Made by a program: the position numbers and the translations under genes. Of a stretch of DNA of 8,165 nt, positions 1 to 5,117 are shown piece by piece (positions within the stretch are counted from its first letter, which is position 1; each line of letters starts with the position of its first letter). The stretch is from an uncultured Clostridia bacterium (GTDB lineage: Bacteria; Bacillota; Clostridia; Oscillospirales; Oscillospiraceae): the NCBI GenBank assembly GCA_945613045.1, contig CALZAG010000071.1, forward strand, positions 1-8,165, written 5' to 3'. Below the pieces are notes generated by a model. That model made no database searches. It saw only the letters and a program-made list of their open reading frames with translations, and was not told the origin of the DNA.

Positions 1-386
1 GCGTTGACTACACGGGTCTTCTGAGCCAGCACGGCCTCGGCGTAGATCGTTGCCATGCCGAAGAAGGCGATTATCCACATCCACAGGATCGCACCGGGGC
101 CGCCGATGAGGATAGCGCCGCAGGCGCCGACGATGTTTCCGGTGCCGACCTGAGCGGCGATCGCGGTCGTCAGCGCCTGGAAGGAGCTGAGTCCGCCTCG
201 CTGTTTGCCGCCGTGCAGAGAAATGTTTCCGAACACGCTGCGCCACGCTTCACCGAAGCAGCGCACCTGAACGAACTTTGTCCTGATAGAGAAATACAGG
301 CCGCAGCCAACAAGCAAAATAATTAGAATGTAGTCTGACAGGTAGCTGTTGATGGTCTGCACGATGCTGAGTAGGGTCTGTTCCAT
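1..386 (-). CDS. Alanine/glycine:cation symporter (AGCS family), N-terminal part, cut by window edge
   Basis: Sodium- or proton-coupled uptake of alanine or glycine across the cytoplasmic membrane. Only the first 128 residues are in the window; the frame stays open to base 1. The start is the ATG at 386-384, with a strong GGAGGAAAAG ribosome binding site at 391-400. The protein opens with an amphipathic stretch, then a first membrane helix around residues 20-33 (ILIILLVGCGLYFS). It continues into the family signature: SSFQALTTAIAAQVGTGNIV, then GGPGAILWMW and FGMATIYAE, which match the AGCS core (GTGNI, GGPGA, WMW, YAE). Full family members are about 450-500 residues, so most of the protein lies outside. 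A glycine riboswitch and terminator sit in its leader, which favours glycine or alanine as substrate. The family call is firm; the exact substrate is inferred from the riboswitch. Confidence 0.93.
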   Translation of the reverse strand, partial: MEQTLLSIVQTINSYLSDYILIILLVGCGLYFSIRTKFVQVRCFGEAWRSVFGNISLHGGKQRGGLSSFQALTTAIAAQVGTGNIVGACGAILIGGPGAILWMWIIAFFGMATIYAEAVLAQKTRVVN

Positions 387-400
387 TTTTCTTTTCCTCC

Positions 401-430
401 AAATAAAAAACTGCTGAAAAAATCAGCAGC
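401..430 (-). terminator. Intrinsic terminator between the glycine aptamer and the symporter gene
   Basis: On the minus strand a 7-bp stem (CTGCTGA / TCAGCAG, plus-strand arms 411-417 and 423-429) with a 5-base loop is followed directly by TTTTTTATTT. The ribosome binding site begins right after the U-tract. Its place between aptamer and start codon makes it the likely expression platform of the riboswitch: glycine binding would decide whether this hairpin forms. Which way the switch goes cannot be settled by eye. The 5' arm is preceded by CTCCGGAG, which can also pair with CGGAG near the leader start. Confidence 0.8.
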
Positions 431-462
431 TCCGGAGACGTATCAGAAAACATATTAATACT

Positions 463-547
463 TATGCTTTCTCTGTCCTTTTGCCTGAGAGATTCGGCTT
501 TCGCCTTACACCTTCGGCACCCTTTCGGGATTCTCCAGAGCATCCTC
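463..547 (-). promoter_or_regulatory. Glycine riboswitch, single aptamer
   Basis: Read on the minus strand, the segment holds the conserved glycine aptamer elements in order: CTCTGGAGAA at 540-531, a small hairpin CCCGAAAGGG, the core GCCGAAGGTGTAA, a hairpin GGCGAAAGCC, then CTCTCAGGCAAAAGGACAGAG ending near 471. The outer CTCT / AGAG pair closes P1. The consensus after the core is usually GGGGCAA; here it is GGTGTAA, a small variation. Only one aptamer is visible, and the mapped promoter leaves only about 50 bases of leader before it, too short for a second full aptamer. Glycine riboswitches commonly precede AGCS symporters, which fits the next gene. Boundaries are approximate. Confidence 0.93.
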
Positions 548-597
548 CGCCTCCAGTCTCTTTCGATTCTTGAGGTTTCAACGGATTTAATGTGCTA

Positions 598-626
598 AGA
601 TTAGCATACTAATTATATATTGTCAA
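598..626 (-). promoter_or_regulatory. Sigma-A promoter of the riboswitch-symporter transcript
   Basis: On the minus strand, TTGACA (621-626) is separated by 17 bp from TAATCT (598-603). The spacer ends in TGC, giving an extended -10. Transcription would start near 590, about 50 bases before the aptamer. A dyad, TGCTAA-GA-TTAGCA on the plus strand (593-606), lies exactly over the -10 box and could be an operator. Confidence 0.75.
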
Positions 627-688
627 TAGGCTCTGCTTGTTAATTTACAAATTATCCGTTTCATGCGTTCGATACATTTAATAGTTCG

Positions 689-715
689 TTAACACAAAAC
701 CCCTCTGCATATAAT
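689..715 (+). promoter_or_regulatory. Probable promoter of the DUF1002 gene
   Basis: A perfect TATAAT lies at 710-715, 35 bases before the start codon at 751. The best -35 match is TTAACA at 689-694, with a short 15-bp spacer. A TTCGTT at 685-690 would give 19 bp instead. The -10 is convincing and the -35 is weak, so this promoter may need an activator. Confidence 0.5.
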
Positions 716-750
716 ACAATCATAGCATCTTCCGGAAAGGATTTTTTAAC

Positions 751-1620
751 ATGAAAAAAACAATTTCACTTATCCTCGCAGTCCTGATGCTGGGAAGCTG
801 CCTGTGCTTTGCCGACAGCATCGAGGACAGCCGCGTAGTCATCGGCGCCGATCTGAACGAGGACGAGATCGCATATGTCTACGACTCGTTCGGCATTGAC
901 CGTAATGAGGTCAAGGAGCTTACCGTCACGAACTCCGATGAACGCGAATACCTTGAGGGACTCGTTGATGACAGCCTTATCGGCTCGAAGTCCATCTCCT
1001 GCATCTATATAGAGGCTCTTGACGAGGGCGAGGGGCTTGACGTTTCGGTCAAGAACATCACCTGGTGCACTCCCGATATGTATATGAACGCCATGGTCAC
1101 CGCCGGTATCACCGATGCAAACGTTAAGATTGCGGCCCCATTCAACGTATCCGGCACCGCCGCCCTGACGGGCATCTACAAAGCCTATGAGGACATCACC
1201 GGCGAAAAGCTCGACGAGGACGCAAAGCTCGTCGGCACTCAGGAGCTCGCCATTACGGCAGAGCTTGCCGATGAGATCGGCAGCGCAGACTCCACCTCCA
1301 TTGTAAACGAGCTTAAGCTCATGCTCGACGAGACCCGGGAAATGACCGACGACGAGCTGCGCGAGGAGATCAAAAAGATCGCCGCCGAATACGACGTGAG
1401 CCTCACCGACAGTCAGATCGATCAGCTCATCAAGCTGTGCCGCTCCATGGAGAAGCTCGACACCGAAGCGCTCAAGCAGAAGGTCGAGGAGGTGCAGCAG
1501 TACCTCAAGGATATCGTTAAGAAGCACGGCGAGGTAAAGCAGTTCCTCGCCAACGTCGCCGACACGGTCACCGAATTTGTTAATAAGGTCATTGATTTCT
1601 TCAAGGGAATCTTCGGCTGA
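751..1620 (+). CDS. Secreted DUF1002 (YpuA-like) protein
   Basis: A 289-residue exported protein of the DUF1002 family, found mainly in Firmicutes and related to B. subtilis YpuA; its biochemical role is not known to me. The ATG at 751 is preceded by GGAAAGGA at 735-742. Residues 1-21 form a signal peptide (KK, then LILAVLMLGSCLCFA). LGSC resembles a lipobox, so lipid anchoring at Cys17 is possible, but cleavage after CFA looks likelier. The conserved core runs from about residue 30 to 175 and includes LIGSKSISCIYIE (76-88), NITWCTPDMYMNAMVTAGI (102-120) and AAPFNVSGTAALTGIYKAYE (128-147). The rest (about 185-289) is charged, probably helical or coiled-coil, and ends in an amphipathic tail with aromatic residues (FVNKVIDFFKGIF). 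It stands alone: divergent from the symporter, convergent with rsmG, with its own terminator. Confidence 0.88.
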   Translation: MKKTISLILAVLMLGSCLCFADSIEDSRVVIGADLNEDEIAYVYDSFGIDRNEVKELTVTNSDEREYLEGLVDDSLIGSKSISCIYIEALDEGEGLDVSVKNITWCTPDMYMNAMVTAGITDANVKIAAPFNVSGTAALTGIYKAYEDITGEKLDEDAKLVGTQELAITAELADEIGSADSTSIVNELKLMLDETREMTDDELREEIKKIAAEYDVSLTDSQIDQLIKLCRSMEKLDTEALKQKVEEVQQYLKDIVKKHGEVKQFLANVADTVTEFVNKVIDFFKGIFG

Positions 1621-1640
1621 TCCGTATATGACTAAACGTA

Positions 1641-1677
1641 AGCATCCTGCACGGTTTAAACGGCAGGATGCTTTTTT
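1641..1677 (+). terminator. Intrinsic terminator of the DUF1002 gene
   Basis: A 10-bp perfect stem (AGCATCCTGC at 1641-1650, GCAGGATGCT at 1663-1672) with a 12-base loop is followed by TTTTTT at 1672-1677. It begins 20 bases after the stop codon. It also lies just past the end of convergent rsmG, but on that strand there is only a poor U-tract (TTACGTTT). Confidence 0.93.
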
Positions 1678-1696
1678 CAGTGCGTATTGCGTCCGG

Positions 1697-2398
1697 TCAC
1701 AGCGGCCGCTTTTTTATCTGAGCCCACTTGCGCGGATACATCGGATGGGTGGGCTTGACCTTCTCTATTATCACGGCGGCGTGGCTTACGTCCGTTCCCG
1801 GTATTGTATATTTTATCGTGTTCCTCAGCTCGGCTCCGAGAATGTGCATCGCGCCGCGCGCCTCAGAAACCTCCTGTGCGCATTCAGGGCCCTTCATGGC
1901 AATAAATACGCCGCCGACCTTAAGGAACGGCAGACAGAGCTCGCAGAGGGTATTCAGCCGCGCCACGGCTCTTGACACGGCTATATCATAGGCTCCGCGC
2001 AGCTCAGCCGGAGTCTCCTCCGCTCTCGCGTGGATGCATGTGACGTCCTCAAAGCCCAGCTTTGCGCAGGTCTCCCGAAGGAAGTCCACCCGCTTGTTGA
2101 GACTGTCAAGCAGAGTCAGCTCAAGGCTCGGCTCGGCGATCCTGAGCGGCAGGCCGGGAAATCCGGCGCCGGTACCGACATCGATGAGCCTCTTGGCCTT
2201 GAAATCATACATCCCCAGCAGCGCGGCACAGTCGAGAAAATGCAGCCTTGCCACGTCCTCAGCGCCGATTATGGCAGTGAGGTTCATGACCTTGTTGCGC
2301 TCGGCAAGGTATTCATAATAGCTCATGTATTGCTCAAGGGCGCGCTCGCTTATATCAACGCCCAACTGGGCAAAGCCTTTTTTCAGTATCTCTTCCAT
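1697..2398 (-). CDS. rsmG: 16S rRNA (guanine527-N7)-methyltransferase RsmG
   Basis: Methylates N7 of G527 in the 530 loop of 16S rRNA using S-adenosylmethionine; formerly called GidB. Loss of the family enzyme is known to give low-level streptomycin resistance. I place the start at the ATG 2398-2396, giving 233 residues, the usual family length, because GGAGGAA sits just upstream (2400-2406). An upstream in-frame ATG at 2455 would add 19 unlikely residues that cross the terminator and ribosome binding site. Motifs: NLTAI (39-43), LHFLD (52-56), the SAM-binding loop DVGTGAGFPG (73-82), the acidic LLD (ending near 97), SRAVA (140-144) and MKGP (166-169). In many Firmicutes rsmG sits next to mnmG and mnmE; here it is a lone gene between a cell wall hydrolase and a convergent DUF1002 gene, with its own promoter. 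Confidence 0.96.
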   Translation of the reverse strand: MEEILKKGFAQLGVDISERALEQYMSYYEYLAERNKVMNLTAIIGAEDVARLHFLDCAALLGMYDFKAKRLIDVGTGAGFPGLPLRIAEPSLELTLLDSLNKRVDFLRETCAKLGFEDVTCIHARAEETPAELRGAYDIAVSRAVARLNTLCELCLPFLKVGGVFIAMKGPECAQEVSEARGAMHILGAELRNTIKYTIPGTDVSHAAVIIEKVKPTHPMYPRKWAQIKKRPL

Positions 2399-2429
2399 GT
2401 TTCCTCCACCGCGGTGCTTTTGCACAGAA

Positions 2430-2458
2430 AAAATGAGCCGTATCTGACGGCTCATTTT
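2430..2458 (-). terminator. Terminator of the SleB-type hydrolase gene, overlapping the rsmG promoter
   Basis: A 12-bp inverted repeat: plus-strand arms AAAATGAGCCGT (2430-2441) and ACGGCTCATTTT (2447-2458) around a 5-base loop. On the minus strand the GC stem is followed by TTTTTTCTG, a good U-tract for the gene ending at 2483. On the plus strand the trailing run is only TTTTAT. The upstream arm (minus strand) shares bases with the -10 box of the next promoter. Confidence 0.88.
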
Positions 2459-2482
2459 ATCATATTATTTAGTTATTGGCAA
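2454..2482 (-). promoter_or_regulatory. Promoter of rsmG, embedded in the upstream terminator
   Basis: On the minus strand, TTGCCA (2477-2482) is 17 bp from TAAAAT (2454-2459), and TGA before the -10 gives an extended -10. The -35 box directly abuts the stop codon of the preceding gene (2483-2485). Initiation about 7 bases downstream would fall near 2447, at the hairpin loop, so rsmG mRNA would carry only the second arm of the terminator. Confidence 0.75.
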
Positions 2483-3328
2483 TCAGATAAAGAAATTATG
2501 GTCGCCTATGCTCATGACCCACGTCGTTGAGCTGTTCATGCCGCCTTCCCAGTATCTTCCCACCTGGAAAAACAGCGCGTCACCGACGGTATTATAGCCC
2601 TCGTACACAAGCTTTGCGCACACAACGCTTATCTCATAGGGATCGCGGTAAATGACGCCGTTCTGCGCGGGATTAAACTGCCCGGGCTGGAAAATAACAT
2701 CCTTCAGAGTATCGGGGAAGCGGCTGCTTCCCATGCGGTTGAGTATCACATTGCCCACGCCTATCTGCCCCGCAACGGGCTGATTGCCGGATTCCCATGT
2801 GATGATCCTGCTCATCCAATAGATATCGTCTTCGTTATAGTACTCGTCCCCGCTTTGAAGGATCTGTTCGTTTGCCGTGCCTAAATCGTAAGCTCCCAGC
2901 TCCTCATTCCATGAAACGCTGAGCGTGAATATCTTCGCCACAGCATCCATCGGAACGATAAATGAGCCTTCGACTTCCATATAACCGTCGGGCAGGTAGA
3001 GGTATCTTCCGTTTGCGCTCATGTACTGGTCCGAGCTGCAAGCCTCGATCACTATCCCTCCGACCTCAACAGTCAGTGTATTTATCTCATTGTCAAAATA
3101 AGCAGCGGTGTCATACCCCAAAACGGCGCTTATCGCTTCAAGGGATACATAGGTGTTGCTCCCGACGGTATAGCCGCGGCAGGAAAGAAGGCCGTCGACA
3201 TACACCGGGGTCTCCGTGTAGCTGACACCGCTGTCAGTCTCCTCGGCGAAAGCAGAGCCGCAGAGGAAGACGCACAGCAAACAGATAACGAATACGAGTA
3301 TGATGCTGTACTTTTTGAGTTTACTCAT
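2483..3328 (-). CDS. Exported cell wall hydrolase: stalk domain plus SleB-type catalytic domain
   Basis: A 281-residue protein likely to cut peptidoglycan outside the membrane. The ATG at 3328 is preceded by CAGGAG seven bases away. Residues 1-28 are a signal peptide (lysines, hydrophobic core, then CGSAFA). Residues about 40-150 resemble the copper-amine-oxidase N-terminal-like stalk domain (VYVDG, NTYVSLEAISAVLGY, FIVPMDAVAKIF), often an envelope-binding module. Residues about 165-281 match the SleB/CwlJ hydrolase family: IITWESGNQPVAGQIGVGNV then ILNRM, FPDTLKDVIFQPGQF, DALFF and a final GDHNFF. The likely catalytic glutamate is Glu179. The second glutamate of the common E-A-x-G-E-P pattern is Gln183 here; ESGNQP variants occur in clostridial members as I recall them, so activity is plausible. 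It could act in spore germination or in growth; no partner gene such as ypeB is adjacent. It has its own promoter and terminator. Confidence 0.9.
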   Translation of the reverse strand: MSKLKKYSIILVFVICLLCVFLCGSAFAEETDSGVSYTETPVYVDGLLSCRGYTVGSNTYVSLEAISAVLGYDTAAYFDNEINTLTVEVGGIVIEACSSDQYMSANGRYLYLPDGYMEVEGSFIVPMDAVAKIFTLSVSWNEELGAYDLGTANEQILQSGDEYYNEDDIYWMSRIITWESGNQPVAGQIGVGNVILNRMGSSRFPDTLKDVIFQPGQFNPAQNGVIYRDPYEISVVCAKLVYEGYNTVGDALFFQVGRYWEGGMNSSTTWVMSIGDHNFFI

Positions 3329-3352
3329 ATAACGCTCCTGTCAAATTAATTC

Positions 3353-3371
3353 GTTCGGCAAAACACCGAAC
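3353..3371 (-). repeat. Small hairpin in the 5' leader of the SleB-type gene
   Basis: Perfect 6-bp arms GTTCGG (3353-3358) and CCGAAC (3366-3371) around a 7-base loop, lying between the start region and the ribosome binding site of the hydrolase gene. It would form at the 5' end of that mRNA and might protect it or modulate translation. No U-tract follows, so it is not a terminator. Confidence 0.5.
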
Positions 3372-3374
3372 ATT

Positions 3375-3394
3375 TGCCCAATAACTATTAGGCA
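3375..3394. promoter_or_regulatory. Near-palindrome over the predicted start site of the SleB-type gene (operator candidate)
   Basis: TGCCCAATAACTATTAGGCA is 20 bp long; nine positions from each end are mirror-complementary except one pair (C/A at position 5), with a mismatched centre. It begins 5 bp downstream of the -10 box at 3400-3405, the classic position for a repressor site. The regulator is unknown and nothing in the window encodes an obvious one. Confidence 0.45.
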
Positions 3395-3682
3395 TATTAA
3401 TTATAACGGAACATTCGCAAGCAGGTAAATAGTGATATTGCACAAATAGGTTTGTGTCGATTTGTTAAATATCAACATACGCTCGCTTTAAACCGCAAGA
3501 TTTTGAGTCTCAAAAAGGCTAAAACACAGGATTTTGTGGCTTCAGCAAGTTGCACAAAGTTTTAATTTCGACGACATTTTGCAAAAAATCTGTAAAAATT
3601 ATTACAAAGGTTAATCATTTGTATAACGTTATGTAAATCATTTAAGTTATGTGAAATAATTATGTAAACCAAATTGCCATTT
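3395..3682. other. AT-rich intergenic stretch with several small dyads, no gene seen
   Basis: No reading frame here has a ribosome binding site and family features. Apart from the promoter at 3400-3429 it holds dyads: CACAAA-TAGG-TTTGTG (3441-3456), TTTTGAG-T-CTCAAAA (3501-3515), the 10-bp palindrome ATAACGTTAT (3623-3632) inside a broader 22-bp imperfect palindrome (3617-3638), and three direct copies of TTATGT[AG]AA (3629-, 3647-, 3660-). No convincing terminator for the TSCPD gene is visible, so its message may run into this region. The AT-rich repeats could be protein-binding sites. Confidence 0.6.
3400..3429 (-). promoter_or_regulatory. Probable promoter of the SleB-type hydrolase gene
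   Basis: On the minus strand a perfect TATAAT (3400-3405) has TTTACC (3424-3429, four of six matches) 18 bp upstream. The start would fall near 3393, leaving a leader of about 65 bases with the hairpin at 3353-3371. Confidence 0.6.
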
Positions 3683-3965
3683 TTATATGCAGTTTTTAAG
3701 CGCCTTTGCAAGCTGATCAGGACATGAGGTCGGCTTCAGTCCGCAGCGGATTCCTTCCATTCGTGCAATTGCTTCCTCCACAGTCATCCCCACCAGAAGT
3801 CTTGAAATCCCACTCAGGTTGCCGCTGCATCCGCCCGTGACCTCCACTTTCTCAATGCGCCCGTTTTCGACGTCTATTTCCATAAGTCGGGAGCAAACCC
3901 CCTTCGGTCTATATGTAATATGCATTTTTACACCTCATTATTGAATATTATTAGGTTTACATAAT
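3659..3965. repeat. 12-bp perfect inverted repeat bracketing the TSCPD gene
   Basis: ATTATGTAAACC at 3659-3670 is the exact reverse complement of GGTTTACATAAT at 3954-3965. The arms lie 12 bp after the stop codon and 28 bp before the start codon of the TSCPD gene. The left arm is the last of three TTATGT[AG]AA copies. No transposase or obvious target duplication is present. Paired binding sites for one regulator is one reading; chance in AT-rich DNA is another. Confidence 0.45.
3683..3925 (-). CDS. Small TSCPD-domain protein (TIGR03905-type)
   Basis: An 80-residue cytoplasmic protein of the short TSCPD family, function unknown. The ATG at 3925 follows GAGGTG five bases upstream. The motif that names the domain is seen as TSCPDQLAKAL (66-76), and GGCSGNLSGISRLLVGM (31-47) matches the rest of the conserved core. 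Five cysteines (11, 33, 61, 68, 79) are notable for so small a protein; those at 11, 33, 61 and 68 lie in conserved-looking positions (GVCS, GGCSGN, IRCG, TSCPD) and suggest metal binding or redox chemistry, which is inference. The same domain occurs at the C-terminus of some class II ribonucleotide reductases, where it is thought to bind metal; no reductase is present here. It is divergent from spoIIP across 168 bp and flanked by the 12-bp inverted repeat. Confidence 0.87.
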   Translation of the reverse strand: MHITYRPKGVCSRLMEIDVENGRIEKVEVTGGCSGNLSGISRLLVGMTVEEAIARMEGIRCGLKPTSCPDQLAKALKNCI

Positions 3966-4093
3966 ATAGTTGACCTGAGCCTGATGTACTCAGATCGCCA
4001 TGGCATATATACGCTACCACACATTACGACATAAGTACAGAGATATTTTTTCTTCCGGAGAAATATACTTACCTGAACGGAGGCGAGGACAAG

Positions 4094-5047
4094 GTGAAAA
4101 AGCTAAAGCTTATAACATTGGTGGTGCTTGCCGGACTGTGCCTGTACCTTTTTGCCCGGTATTTAGGCAATGACGGCAGCAGCATTTTTGTGAGCACCAT
4201 GTCGCTCGCAGGCTCAGAGCCTGATGAGGCATACCCTACCGGCACGCCGCTGGACTCTCCCGCTCCCTCCGTGACCGAAGCTCCGGTCAGACCGACCATA
4301 GTGCCGACCACCATATCCGGCGGGCTCGTAATTAAAAACTCCTCGGATCATACTGTGGACTCGGAGGAGCTTTTGGCGCAGGGCTGTTCTATCAGGCTTG
4401 AGGCTGACAAGCCGCAGATACTCATTATCCACACCCACTCCAGCGAGGCCTACTCCCCTGCCGGACTGGATAAATACGAGGATCTGGGCACCAATCGCAC
4501 GCTGGATACTAATTATAATGTAATAAGGATAGGCAACGAGCTCACGGAGATATTTCAAAGCTACGGTCTGAACGTGATACACGATACGGGAGTTTACGAT
4601 TATCCCAGCTACACCGGCTCTTATAACCGGAGCTGCGAGGCCATTGAGAGATATCTTGCCGATAATCCCAGTATCCGGATCGTCATCGACCTGCACAGGG
4701 ACGCTTTGTGCTCGGATGAGATCACCTATAAGACCGAGGCCGATGAGGACGGCGTTTGCGCCTCCCAGATCATGATACTCATCGGAAGCGACTCGAGCGG
4801 CCTTGAGCATCCCGACTGGCAGCAAAACCTGCGGCTTGCGCTGTACCTGCAGAAAGCGGTGTGCAGTGAGTATCCGAGCCTGATGAGGCCGGTGCAGCTC
4901 GTATCCTACCGGTATAACCAGCACCTGACCCACGGTTCCATGATCCTGGAGGTGGGCAGCAACGGCAACACCCTCCAGGAGGCGCTGGCCGCAATACGGC
5001 TTTTCGGAAAGGCCGCCGGACCGGCCCTGGCAGAGCTCATTGAGTGA
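4094..5047 (+). CDS. spoIIP: Stage II sporulation protein P, peptidoglycan amidase/endopeptidase
   Basis: SpoIIP works with SpoIID and SpoIIM in the mother cell to degrade septal peptidoglycan, which drives engulfment of the forespore; the family removes stem peptides from glycan strands. The start is a GTG at 4094, ten bases after CGGAGG (4078-4083); the next in-frame methionine is residue 36, past the membrane anchor. Layout of 317 residues: anchor helix at about 5-21, a Pro/Ser/Thr-rich linker to about 75, then the catalytic domain. Its signatures are ILIIHTHSSEAYSP (109-122, with His113, His115 and Glu118), VIDLHRDA (197-204) and the terminal ILEVGSNGNTLQEALAAIRL (284-303). These His and Glu residues are the likely zinc and catalytic groups. 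In Bacillus it follows gpr; here gpr is absent and the neighbour is a divergent TSCPD gene. No clear promoter was found; sporulation sigma-E control is expected from the family but I could not match its boxes. Confidence 0.95.
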   Translation: MKKLKLITLVVLAGLCLYLFARYLGNDGSSIFVSTMSLAGSEPDEAYPTGTPLDSPAPSVTEAPVRPTIVPTTISGGLVIKNSSDHTVDSEELLAQGCSIRLEADKPQILIIHTHSSEAYSPAGLDKYEDLGTNRTLDTNYNVIRIGNELTEIFQSYGLNVIHDTGVYDYPSYTGSYNRSCEAIERYLADNPSIRIVIDLHRDALCSDEITYKTEADEDGVCASQIMILIGSDSSGLEHPDWQQNLRLALYLQKAVCSEYPSLMRPVQLVSYRYNQHLTHGSMILEVGSNGNTLQEALAAIRLFGKAAGPALAELIE

Positions 5048-5056
5048 ATATTACTA

Positions 5057-5086
5057 TTGTAAAAACGCTCTCCGTTTTGCTATAAT
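5057..5086 (+). promoter_or_regulatory. Extended -10 promoter of the membrane protein gene
   Basis: TTGTAA (5057-5062) and a perfect TATAAT (5081-5086) are 18 bp apart, and TGC directly before the -10 makes it an extended -10. It begins 10 bases after the spoIIP stop codon and leads to a start codon at 5118. The unknown gene can therefore be made in vegetative cells independently of spoIIP. No terminator hairpin was seen between the two genes. Confidence 0.82.
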
Positions 5087-5117
5087 GTGACCGTAGAAAT
5101 ATAGCGGAGGATAAAGC

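Noticed and set aside
766..1527. Long open frame (about 250 codons) on the minus strand inside the DUF1002 gene
   Set aside because: It is antisense to a gene with a signal peptide and conserved family motifs, has no ribosome binding site, and its composition follows from the codon bias of the real gene.
2399..2455. Upstream start for rsmG adding 19 residues
   Set aside because: The added part covers the terminator arm and the GGAGG site of the nearer ATG; the family length and motif spacing fit the start at 2398.
2030..2530. Plus-strand open frame over rsmG and the end of the hydrolase gene
   Set aside because: It crosses two well-supported minus-strand genes and a terminator, and shows no family resemblance.
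3617..3670. Repeats considered as a CRISPR array or a replication origin
   Set aside because: Copies are only about 9 bases with uneven 13-18 bp spacing and no spacers, cas genes, dnaA or DnaA-box pattern.
3943..3967. GAATATT and CATAATAT as a sigma-E promoter for spoIIP
   Set aside because: The two boxes are only 10 bp apart where about 14-15 is needed, and the start would be far from the GTG.
4214..4933. Minus-strand open frame of about 240 codons inside spoIIP
   Set aside because: Antisense shadow of a firmly identified gene; no start signal and no recognisable domain.
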